Assembly: GCF_007556755.1 (NCBI RefSeq)
Contig: NZ_VJOO01000010.1
Span: 1 to 60,000, forward strand
DNA from: Tepidimonas fonticaldi
GTDB taxonomy: Bacteria > Pseudomonadota > Gammaproteobacteria > Burkholderiales > Burkholderiaceae_C
Direction of reading: 5' to 3'
DNA length: 60,000 bases
The position numbers and the translations under genes are program-made. Each line of letters opens with the position of its first letter. Within the stretch, counting starts at the first letter, position 1. The notes beneath the pieces were generated by a model. That model was given only the letters and a program-made list of their open reading frames with translations. It was not told the DNA's origin and did no database searches. Positions 1 to 7,139 of this stretch are shown piece after piece.

Positions 1-37
1 CGGATCCTGGGTGTCGTGGTGGCGTTCTTGTGCAGCC

Positions 38-1120
38 TCAGATGCATCGTTTCAGCTCCAGCATGACCTCTCGGGCCAAGAGTAAACCACGGCGTGAACC
101 AATTAACCAATCATCCGGGACACGACAGGTAGGTTTCGGCGTGATGAACACATCGTCGGACGACTCAAACTCGACCAGCTCAAGCAGTTCTTTCTTGGCT
201 TCCTGGGTATGACCGACATCCTTATGGAGCCACAGGGTTTGCGGAACAATTCCGTCTTTGACCTCTGACAAAAAACGCTTGAGGCGAGGCATGTTGTTGC
301 CGTCTGGGCCCCACCAGATGCGACCGTCTCGGTCAAGTTCAGCAAATTTCTCTTTGGATATGCGCCAGTACATCCCTTTACCCGGCCCAGCGATAATCCT
401 TCCTGAAGGACAGGTAACTGGATAAGTGCCTTCGCTATAAAAATTTCGTGCTTGTAGATCCCCTGACGTCCATGGCCCACGCGGATCGTTATCGGGGTTC
501 TTATATCTCGCTGTTGCCTCTTCGGCGCGCGGAATGAGATTGGGCCGCCACCTATCGGCGTTTGCCGCGTAGACGACGATGTAGTCGTGGTCCTCCGAAA
601 GATGGCGTGCGCTGTTCTTGGGAGCAAAGACCTTCTGCCACAGCACAGTGGCAACAAAATTTCTGACCCCAAAAATCTCATCCATCAACAACCGCAAGCT
701 GGCCATCTCGTTGTCGTCGATGGACACGAAAATCGCCCCGTCCTCGCGCAGAAACTGCCGCAACAGCACGAGGCGCGGGTACATCATGCACAGCCAGCGG
801 TCGTGCCGATCCAGCGTCTCGCCTTCCTTGCCCACCACCTCACCCAGCCAGCGACGAATCTCCGGGCTGTTGACGTTGTCGTTGTACACCCAGCCTTCGT
901 TGCCGGTGTTGTAGGGCGGGTCGATGTAGATGCACTTGACTTGCCCGGCGTAGCGCGGCAAGAGGGCCTTCAAGGCGTGCAGGTTGTCGCCCTGCACGAT
1001 GAGGTTGCCGCTGTCGGCCTCGCCGTAGGAGAGTTCCGGCACCAGTTCCAGCAGGCGGAACGGCACTTCCTTGTGGTGTTTGACGACGGCATCCTTGCCG
1101 ATCCAGTTCAGTGTGGGCAT
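38..1120 (-). pseudogene. Type III-like (Mod) adenine DNA methyltransferase, C-terminally truncated
   Basis: The 360-residue product starts like site-specific DNA methyltransferases of the type III Mod / beta-class adenine family. It has the QGDNLHALK segment near residue 45, the catalytic [10 protein letters not shown] motif near residue 67 and a long target-recognition stretch. The family signature ITPKP is reached near residue 327. After that, about 30 unrelated residues lead to a stop at 38-40. Family members are usually much longer and carry the AdoMet-binding FAGSGT motif after ITPKP, and that motif is absent here. The gene is probably inactive through a small deletion, frameshift or recombination. 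No restriction subunit is visible because the window ends at base 1. The family call is fairly sure; the cause of the truncation is inferred. Confidence 0.75.
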
Positions 1121-1186
1121 GTGGCCTCGGGACCTCCGCCCCGGAGTCTAGCAATCGGCAGCATCGGACCGCGGCACAATGCATCC

Positions 1187-2122
1187 ATGGCCGAAACGTT
1201 GCTGCACATCGACGGGCTGACCAAGCGCTACGGCGGGCGCGCCGTGGTGGACGATCTGTCGTTTTCGATCGAGCCGGGCGAGTGCGTCGGGCTGCTCGGG
1301 CCCAACGGGGCGGGCAAGACGACCACGCTGGGCATGGCGCTGGGGCAGGTGGCGCCGGACGCCGGCTCGGTGCGCGTGTTCGGCCTGCCGATGCCGCAGC
1401 AGGCGCGCGCGATCAAGGCGCGGCTGGGCGTGGTGGCGCAGTTCGACACGCTGGACCCGGACTTCACCTGCGCCGAGAACCTGCTGGTCTACGGGCGCTA
1501 CTTCGGCCTGCCGGACGCGCCGCTGCGCGCGCGCATCGGGCCGCTGCTGGAGTTCGCGGCGCTTTCGCACAAGGCCGACGCGCGCCCTGGGGAACTCTCC
1601 GGCGGCATGCGCCGGCGCCTGAGCCTGGCGCGCGCGCTGGTCAACGACCCGGCGCTGCTGCTGCTGGACGAGCCGACCACGGGGCTGGACCCGCAGGCGC
1701 GCCACCTGATGTGGGAGCGGCTGCAGCGCCTGCTGCAGCAGGGCAAGAGCATCCTGCTGACGACGCACTTCATGGACGAGGCCGAGCGGCTGTGCCACCG
1801 GCTGGTGATCGTCGACCACGGCCGACGCATCGCCGAAGGCGCCCCGCGCGCGCTGATCGCGCAGCATCTGGAGCCGGAGGTGATCGAGCTGTACGGCGAG
1901 CAGGGCCAGCCGGACGTGGCCGCGCTGCTGGACGACGAGGCGCGCGCGCTGGCGGGCCGCGTCGAGACGCACGGCGAGACGACCTTCCTCTACACCCGCG
2001 ACGCGCGCCCGCTGCTGGCGCGACTGGCGGGGCGGCCACAGCTGCGGCTGCTGCACCGCCCGGCCAACCTGGAGGATCTGTTCCTGCGCCTGACCGGCCG
2101 GCAGATCCGCGCCGAAGGATGA
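1187..2122 (+). CDS. ABC transporter ATP-binding protein, NodI-like
   Basis: A 311-residue ATPase of the drug/polysaccharide-export class (NodI, CcmA-like). The Walker A motif GPNGAGKT lies near residues 38-45, the signature [12 protein letters not shown] near 138, Walker [14 protein letters not shown] near 158-170 and the switch histidine in [11 protein letters not shown]. The C-terminal extension of about 90 residues is typical of exporters that pair with ABC-2 permeases. The start chosen is ATG 1187, giving [17 protein letters not shown]; the open frame upstream runs antisense to the methyltransferase. The stop overlaps the start of the permease gene as ATGA, so the two are translationally coupled. 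The exported substrate is not deducible. Confidence 0.9.
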   Translation: MAETLLHIDGLTKRYGGRAVVDDLSFSIEPGECVGLLGPNGAGKTTTLGMALGQVAPDAGSVRVFGLPMPQQARAIKARLGVVAQFDTLDPDFTCAENLLVYGRYFGLPDAPLRARIGPLLEFAALSHKADARPGELSGGMRRRLSLARALVNDPALLLLDEPTTGLDPQARHLMWERLQRLLQQGKSILLTTHFMDEAERLCHRLVIVDHGRRIAEGAPRALIAQHLEPEVIELYGEQGQPDVAALLDDEARALAGRVETHGETTFLYTRDARPLLARLAGRPQLRLLHRPANLEDLFLRLTGRQIRAEG

Positions 2123-2949
2123 CCCCGATGCGTGACGCCTTCCACCCCGCCTACTGGGCCCCGCCGCGGGCCAGCACGCGCTTCGTGGCCGTGTGGCAGC
2201 GCAACCTGCTGGTGTGGCGCAAGCTGGCGATCCCGAGCCTGGTCGGCAACATCGCCGAGCCGCTGATCTGGCTGGTGGCGTTCGGCTATGGCATGGGCGC
2301 GCTGGTCGGCAGCGTCACGCTGCCCCTGCCCGGCGGCGGCGCGCAGCCGGTGCCGTACCTGGTGTTCCTGGCCAGCGGCAGCGTCTGCATGAGCACGATG
2401 AACGCCGCCACCTTCGAGGCGCTGTATTCGGCGTTTTCGCGCATGCACGTGCAGCGCACCTGGGACGGCATCCTCAACGCCCCGGTGACGCTGGACGACA
2501 TCGTGCTGGCGGAGATGTTGTGGGCGGCGTTCAAGGCGCTGTTCACCGCCAGCGCGATCCTGCTGGTGATGCTGCTGGGCATCGGCCACAGCCCCAAGCT
2601 CGTGCTGGCGTGGGCGGTGCTGGCGCTGACCGGCGTGACGTTCGCGAGCCTAGCGCTGATCTTCAACGCGCTGGCCAGGGGCTACGACTTCTTCACCTAC
2701 TACTTCACGCTGTTCCTGACGCCGATGATGTTTCTCTCAGGCGTCTTCTTTCCGCGCGAACAGCTGCCCGGCTGGGTGCAGGCGGTCGGCGAGGCGCTGC
2801 CGCTGACGCACGCGGTGCAGCTGGTGCGCCCGCTCTTCCTCGACCACTGGCCGGCCGACGCGGCGCGGCACGTGGCGGTGCTGGCCGGCTATGCGCTCGC
2901 GGCGTTCTGGGTGGCGCTGGCGCTGACGCGGCGGCGCTTTGCGCGTTGA
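2119..2949 (+). CDS. ABC-2 type transporter permease, NodJ-like
   Basis: A 276-residue membrane protein with about six hydrophobic segments, beginning with one around [20 protein letters not shown]. It carries the ABC-2 permease hallmark [20 protein letters not shown] near residue 200, followed by the conserved [12 protein letters not shown] loop. It forms the membrane half of the exporter with the ATPase encoded just upstream. ATG 2119 overlaps the upstream stop; a second ATG at 2128 is possible. NodJ-type permeases export lipo-oligosaccharides in rhizobia, but many non-symbiotic betaproteobacteria carry this pair with unknown cargo. Confidence 0.88.
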   Translation: MTPMRDAFHPAYWAPPRASTRFVAVWQRNLLVWRKLAIPSLVGNIAEPLIWLVAFGYGMGALVGSVTLPLPGGGAQPVPYLVFLASGSVCMSTMNAATFEALYSAFSRMHVQRTWDGILNAPVTLDDIVLAEMLWAAFKALFTASAILLVMLLGIGHSPKLVLAWAVLALTGVTFASLALIFNALARGYDFFTYYFTLFLTPMMFLSGVFFPREQLPGWVQAVGEALPLTHAVQLVRPLFLDHWPADAARHVAVLAGYALAAFWVALALTRRRFAR

Positions 2950-3010
2950 CGGTGAAGCCGCCACGGGCGTGCACCCAGACCCCATCTTCTCACACCGGCC
3001 CAGTCCTCCA

Positions 3011-3016
3011 TATGAT
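3011..3016 (+). promoter_or_regulatory. Possible relic promoter (-10 like TATGAT)
   Basis: A TATGAT hexamer lies about 55 bases before the cas3-like stub. No convincing -35 box sits 17 bases upstream. It may be the leftover promoter of the decayed cas locus. This is a weak call made on the hexamer and its location alone. Confidence 0.2.
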
Positions 3017-3069
3017 GCTCGCATGCGCGTCGTAAGCCCTGCGCCGATGGCAACTTCCAATGCAAATCC

Positions 3070-3291
3070 ATGGCAACGAACGCCGGCCTGTCCCCTATCG
3101 CCCACGTCGCTCGCGACGCGCAAGGCAACTGGCGCGCGCCGCACGCGTTGGACGAGCACTTAAGGCGCGTTGCGCTCCTAGCCGCTGAAATGGCACAGCC
3201 CTTTGGCGCTCAGAACCGGGTGTCGAGGTCGCGCGCAGCTTTCAAGACTACGACGTCGTCGTTGTCGAGGAGCACATGCCCTCCAGCGTGA
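3070..3291 (+). pseudogene. Remnant of a Cas3 HD-nuclease N-terminus (type I-C-like)
   Basis: The first 47 or so codons read like the start of a Cas3 HD domain. HVARDAQGNWRAPHALDEHL contains the first conserved histidine and the H-x-L-x-EHL helix, followed by RRVALLAAEMAQPFGA. Similarity stops near 3216 and the frame then runs through unrelated codons to 3291. The HD dyad, helicase domains and about 95% of a Cas3 are missing. It differs from the intact type I-E Cas3 encoded at 4605-7139. Together with the Cas4 and Cas1 fragments downstream, it marks a decayed second cas locus. The assignment comes from motif recognition, not from a search. Confidence 0.6.
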
Positions 3292-3311
3292 CCCTGCACC
3301 GCCTTTGTTGA
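3216..3311 (+). pseudogene. C-terminal fragment of an unidentified protein
   Basis: In another frame than the cas3 stub, about 31 codons read as a plausible protein end: EPGVEVARSFQDYDVVVVEE, then HMPSSVTLHRLC and a TGA. There is no start codon in a sensible place, so it looks like the tail of a gene fused to the cas3 stub by deletion. I do not recognise the family. Confidence 0.3.
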
Positions 3312-3324
3312 AGGATGCTCGACC

Positions 3325-3531
3325 ATGACCGAAATCCACTTCATTGTCGAAGAGGCCCCGGAAGGCGGATACATCGCGCGCGCCGTGGGTGCAGACATCT
3401 TCACTGAGGCCGACGACCTCAGCCATTTGCACGCCCAGGTTCGGGACGCCGTGCGCTGCCATTTCGATGAGGATCGGCGGCCTAGCCTCATTCGTTTGCA
3501 CATCACTCGCGAGGAAGTCCTGGCGGCATGA
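3325..3531 (+). CDS. hicB: HicB-type antitoxin
   Basis: A 68-residue protein with the compact HicB partial RNase-H fold: a beta hairpin (IHFIVEEAPEGGYIARAVG), then a helix of the type TEADDLSHLHAQVRDAVRCHF. It lacks the extra DNA-binding domain found in longer HicB proteins. In this family the antitoxin binds and blocks the HicA toxin. A GAAGGA ribosome-binding site lies 12 bases before the ATG, and the stop overlaps the toxin start as ATGA. Antitoxin-first order is the reverse of E. coli hicAB but common elsewhere. It sits inside the remains of a cas locus, between the cas3 stub and the cas4 stub. Confidence 0.8.
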   Translation: MTEIHFIVEEAPEGGYIARAVGADIFTEADDLSHLHAQVRDAVRCHFDEDRRPSLIRLHITREEVLAA

Positions 3532-3773
3532 GATTGCCACGTGACCTTTCCGGTGCAGACCTGATCAAGCGCCTGAGTCGGTTCGGCTATGAGGTCACGC
3601 GCCAGACGGGCAGCCATGTCCGCCTCACCAGCCACGACCGCGGCGAGCATCACCTCACCATCCCCAACCATGACCCGCTGCGCATCGGCACTCTGGCAGC
3701 CATACTCGACAGCGTGGCGGCGCATCATGGCCTGACACGGGACGAACTCCTGCAACGCCTTTTCGATGGGTAG
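3528..3773 (+). CDS. hicA: HicA-type mRNA interferase toxin
   Basis: An 81-residue basic protein with the HicA double-stranded-RNA-binding-like fold. MRLPRDLSGADLIKRLSRFG is followed by the diagnostic GSHVRLT motif with the catalytic histidine at about position 30, then HHLTIPNHDPLRIGTLAAIL. HicA toxins cut mRNA and tmRNA when freed from HicB. All hallmark residues are present, so the toxin should be active. It is coupled to hicB by ATGA, and its stop lies only three bases before the start codon of the broken cas4. Confidence 0.88.
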   Translation: MRLPRDLSGADLIKRLSRFGYEVTRQTGSHVRLTSHDRGEHHLTIPNHDPLRIGTLAAILDSVAAHHGLTRDELLQRLFDG

Positions 3774-3776
3774 CGC

Positions 3777-4197
3777 ATGAACGTTCCGGACGCCCCCATC
3801 CCCATCTCTGCTCTCCAGCACTGGGCCTACTGCCCGCGTCAATGTGGGCTGATCCACCTGGAACAGACCTTCGGGGACGACGTTCACACCGCCCGGGGCC
3901 AAGCCGTGCACCGCTTGGTCGATACACCCGGCGAGGAATGGAAGGTGGGGGTGAGGGTTGAGCGGTCTTTGCCACTCTGGTCTGACAGGCTCGGCCTCAT
4001 CGGTAAAGCCGATTGGGTGGAGTTTCACCCAGATGGCGGGGTGTTCCCTGTCGAGTTCAAACACGGCCGCAAGCGCCAGAAAGTGTATGACGACCTACAG
4101 CTTGCGGCCCAGGCGATGTGCCTGGAAGAGATGCTTGGCAGGTCGGTGCCCAAAGGAGCCATCTACCATGCCAGCAGCCGACGGCGGCGTGAAGTAG
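3777..4197 (+). pseudogene. cas4: Cas4 nuclease, C-terminally truncated
   Basis: The frame starts at ATG 3777 and stays open to 4394, but only about the first 140 codons look like Cas4. They include the first iron-sulphur cysteines in HWAYCPRQCGLIHLE, a RecB-type catalytic core (GKADWVEF, then FPVEFKHGRK) and the QLAAQAMCLEEM motif. The match ends at SSRRRREVA. The C-terminal cluster of three cysteines is lost, and the rest of the frame runs into a Cas1 fragment read in another frame and then IS605-like DNA. Cas4 trims prespacers in type I-A to I-D systems and is not part of type I-E, so it belongs to a different, decayed locus. Probably non-functional. Confidence 0.8.
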
Positions 4198-4332
4198 CGG
4201 CCGCAGGTGCCGCTGCATCACATCGGCGCCCTGGTGTGCTTCGGCAAAGTCATGGTCTCGCCCGCCCCCATGCAGCAAGCGACTTTGACCTGGTGCGCGG
4301 CAAGCCTCGGCCTTCGGGCCGGGGAAGGATAG
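4198..4332 (+). pseudogene. cas1: Cas1 N-terminal fragment (type I-C-like)
   Basis: Read one frame off from the cas4 stub, bases 4198-4272 encode RPQVPLHHIGALVCFGKVMV followed by SPAPM. This closely resembles the N-terminal beta domain of Cas1 from Cas4-associated systems (VPLHH-GxxVCFG-V-xSP). A degraded continuation (QQATLTW) reaches a stop at 4330. The catalytic C-terminal domain is absent. The order cas4 then cas1 is that of type I-C loci, which supports a decayed I-C locus. The intact cas1 of this genome region is at 11796-12695 and is a different, type I-E protein. Confidence 0.65.
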
Positions 4333-4379
4333 CGCGGACGGCTGCGCCGTCCTACAATGGCGTTGCTGCCGACAACCAA

Positions 4380-4536
4380 GGCAGCCTACGGTAGGGCATG
4401 CCGGAAGTAACGCCTGTGGAGATACGAGCAGCGGTTGCGCACTCGGCCCAGGAACCCACCGAAGCGACTCATCCCGGCTCGATGCCGGGGTGAGCGCCGT
4501 AGGAATCCCCCGACTTTAGGCGGGGGAGGATGTCAA
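4380..4536 (+). mobile_element. Right-end remnant of an IS200/IS605-family (TnpB) element
   Basis: A short frame at 4398-4493 (MPEVTPVEIRAAVAHSAQEP, then TEATHPGSMPG) resembles the ragged C-terminus of TnpB proteins. An in-frame TAG at 4392 shows decay. It is followed by two hairpins, stems CCCGGC/GCCGGG at 4473-4489 and CCCCC/GGGGG at 4507-4526. The segment ends in GGGGAGGATGTCAA, which is very like known IS605 right ends. In TnpB elements this region also encodes the 3' scaffold of the omega RNA. No tnpA and no tnpB body are present. The exact left border is unclear because it merges with the cas1 debris. Confidence 0.7.
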
Positions 4537-4604
4537 ATCAGAGAAGGTGGCGTGGTCAGCCTCAACGATCTAGCAGCTGTTAGGGAGCCAAACTGCATCC
4601 ATCG

Positions 4605-7139
4605 ATGGACCGGAGTTGTTGGGGCAAGTGTGGGCCGGACGGCAAGCGTCACCCACTCGTCGATCACTGTTTGGATGTGGCCCTGGTCTTCCGCGCCCTG
4701 CTCGACATCGAGAACGTGGCGCGGCTCGGTGAGCTGGACCAAAGACTCAAAGACCGGTTGGCCGTCATTGCCTTCCTTCACGACCTGGGCAAGTGCAACT
4801 GGGGCTTCCAGGCCAAGGCCGACCCGCAGGCCCGCGACACCGCCGGCCACGTGCTGGAGGCCCTGACGCTGCTCGGTGAGCTGGAACAGCAGTGGCCGGC
4901 GACGTGGCGCGAGCTGCTGGCCGACCTGTGCGGCTGGTTCGGTGGCGACGGTGAAGCGGCCATGGCGATGCTGCTCGCGGCCATCTCCCACCACGGCCGG
5001 CCGGTGTCCGGCAATGATTACCAGGCGTCGGGGGCTGCCCGCGCGGTGCGCTATTGGAAACCCGCCCACGGCTACGATCCGATGGGCGCATTGGTCGCGC
5101 TCGCGCAGGCAGCACGCCAAGCCTTCCCTGCAGCCTTCCAACCCGATGGAGCGCCGCTCGTTGCCACGCCGGCCCTGCAGCATCGCTTCGCGGGCCTGGT
5201 GATGTTGGCCGACTGGATCGGCTCGGACACGCACTACTTCCCTTACCGCGCCTCGCCCAACGAAGACCGCGCAGCGCTCGCCCGTGACGCCGCCGCCCGC
5301 GCCCTGCGGGCCATCGGCTTGGCGCCGCCTCCGTCGCGGCAGTCCAAGAGCTTTCTCGCGACGTTCGGGTTCGATCCGTCGCCGTTGCAAAAACAGTTGG
5401 CCCAAGAACTGGCGGTCGAAGAGAGCCACCGCTTGCTGCTCATCGAGTCGGACACAGGCTCCGGCAAGACTGAGGCGGCGCTGGCGTGGTTCTTCCGGCT
5501 GTATGCCGCGGGCGTGGTGGATGGCCTCTACTTCGCGCTCCCAACGCGGGTGGCGGCGCGCGAGCTGTACGAGCGTGTGCGCAAGGCCATCGACGCGGCC
5601 TTCGAGCCCCACGCCCGCCCCAGCCCCGTGCTGCTGGCCGCTCCTGGCTATGTGAAGGCCGATGGCACACCGGTGCTGCCCAACCCCGCGGGCACCTTGT
5701 GGGACGACAGCATCCGCGATGCCCGACGCGAGCAACTATGGTCCGCGGAGCGGCCCAAACGCTTCCTGGCCGCGCCCATCGGCGTGGGCACCATCGACCA
5801 GGCGCTGCTGTCGGCCTTGCAGGTCAAGCACAGCCTGCTGCGCTCGGTGTGCCTGGACCGGCACCTGCTCGTGGTGGACGAAGTGCACGCATCCGACACC
5901 TACATGCGGGAGGTGCTGCGTGCGCTGCTCGACGGGCATCTGCGTCGGGGAGGCTGGGCCTTGCTGCTGTCTGCGACGCTGGGCGAGTCGGCTGCCGCGC
6001 CCTTCTTCCAGCGCCCTGTGCTGCCGTTGGCGCAGGCGCTGCAACGCCCTTACCCCGCCCTCAGCACGCAGGCCGGCCCCCGTGCCATTCCCGCCTCGCG
6101 ACCCGCCCGGCGCGTCGAGGTGACGCTCAGCCCCACGCTCACCGATGACGACCCCTTGGTGCCGGAACTGGTGGAGGCACTGCGGCACGGCGCCCGGGTG
6201 CTCGTCGTCTGCAACACCGTGGCCCGAGCCAATGCCTTGCTGCGGCACATGGAAGCACATCTTGCATCGGCCGCGCCTTCGCTGCTGCCCGCATTGTTCG
6301 CGCTGGACGGCATCCGCTGCCCGCACCATGGCCGCTTCGCGCGCGAGGACCGCGAGCGTCTCGACGCGCACGTGACGAGCGCGCTGGGCAAGCATTCCCC
6401 GCATGGGCCCTTGCTGCTCATTGGCACGCAGACGCTCGAACAGAGCCTCGATATCGACGCCGACTGGCTCGTCACCGACCTCGCGCCGATGGACGTGCTG
6501 GTGCAGCGCTTCGGCCGGCTGCATCGCCACGAGCGCAAGGCGCGGCCCGAGCCCTTCGCCACGCCGCGCGCCTGCGTGCGGGTGCCGCACGCCCCCCTCG
6601 CGGGCTTCCTGCGCAGCGACGGCACTCTGCGGGGCCCCGCGGGCCTGGGCAGCGTCTACGACGATGGGCGTGTCCTGCAGCGCACGCTCGAGGAGTTGAG
6701 CGCGCGTACCGCCATCGTGCTGCCCGAGGACAGCCGCGCCCTCATCGAGCGCACGACCCACCCCGAGGCTTGGGCAGAACTTCCGCCTGAATGGGACCCG
6801 CACTGCGCTTGGCTGGAAGGCGCCCGCCTGGCCGAGCTGCGCGCGGCCGTCGGTGCCGTGCTCAAGGAAGAGCCCTTCGGCGATCTGCATTACAGCGACA
6901 AGTCCGAGAAGGTGGTCACCCGCCTGGGCACCCCGACTTTCGACGTGCCGCTGACGGCGCCCTGCCGCTCGGCGTTCGGCATCCCCGTCGAACGCGTGCA
7001 GGTTCCGGCGCATTGGCTGCCCGACGCCCCACTGCCAGACACCGTGACTGCCGAGCCCAATGCGGAGGGATTCCGGTTCGTGCTCGGCGAGCGCGCGTTC
7101 CGCTACACCCGTTTCGGCCTGGAGAAGGACGATGCATGA
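4605..7139 (+). CDS. cas3: CRISPR-associated nuclease/helicase Cas3, type I-E
   Basis: An 844-residue fusion of an HD nuclease and a superfamily 2 helicase, which unwinds and degrades DNA targeted by Cascade. The HD domain shows H21, the HD dyad H59-D60 (FLHDLGK) and HHGRP near residue 130. The helicase shows Walker A DTGSGKT near 284-290, DEVH near 425, SAT near 455, motif V TQTLEQSLDID and motif VI QRFGRLHRH near 634. The start at 4605 gives MDRSCWGKCG, a normal Cas3 opening. No clear ribosome site precedes it; an IS605 scar ends only 68 bases upstream. It overlaps cas8e by 8 bases and leads the operon. All motifs are intact. Confidence 0.96.
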   Translation: MDRSCWGKCGPDGKRHPLVDHCLDVALVFRALLDIENVARLGELDQRLKDRLAVIAFLHDLGKCNWGFQAKADPQARDTAGHVLEALTLLGELEQQWPATWRELLADLCGWFGGDGEAAMAMLLAAISHHGRPVSGNDYQASGAARAVRYWKPAHGYDPMGALVALAQAARQAFPAAFQPDGAPLVATPALQHRFAGLVMLADWIGSDTHYFPYRASPNEDRAALARDAAARALRAIGLAPPPSRQSKSFLATFGFDPSPLQKQLAQELAVEESHRLLLIESDTGSGKTEAALAWFFRLYAAGVVDGLYFALPTRVAARELYERVRKAIDAAFEPHARPSPVLLAAPGYVKADGTPVLPNPAGTLWDDSIRDARREQLWSAERPKRFLAAPIGVGTIDQALLSALQVKHSLLRSVCLDRHLLVVDEVHASDTYMREVLRALLDGHLRRGGWALLLSATLGESAAAPFFQRPVLPLAQALQRPYPALSTQAGPRAIPASRPARRVEVTLSPTLTDDDPLVPELVEALRHGARVLVVCNTVARANALLRHMEAHLASAAPSLLPALFALDGIRCPHHGRFAREDRERLDAHVTSALGKHSPHGPLLLIGTQTLEQSLDIDADWLVTDLAPMDVLVQRFGRLHRHERKARPEPFATPRACVRVPHAPLAGFLRSDGTLRGPAGLGSVYDDGRVLQRTLEELSARTAIVLPEDSRALIERTTHPEAWAELPPEWDPHCAWLEGARLAELRAAVGAVLKEEPFGDLHYSDKSEKVVTRLGTPTFDVPLTAPCRSAFGIPVERVQVPAHWLPDAPLPDTVTAEPNAEGFRFVLGERAFRYTRFGLEKDDA

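Noticed and set aside
2119-2949. Longer start for the permease within the upstream ORF (from 1111)
   Set aside because: The extra sequence is an alternate frame of the ATPase gene and has no membrane-protein character before 2119.
3777-4394. A full-length 205-residue protein at the cas4 position
   Set aside because: Only the first 140 codons resemble Cas4. The remainder is read through Cas1- and IS605-derived DNA, so the entry is given as a pseudogene.
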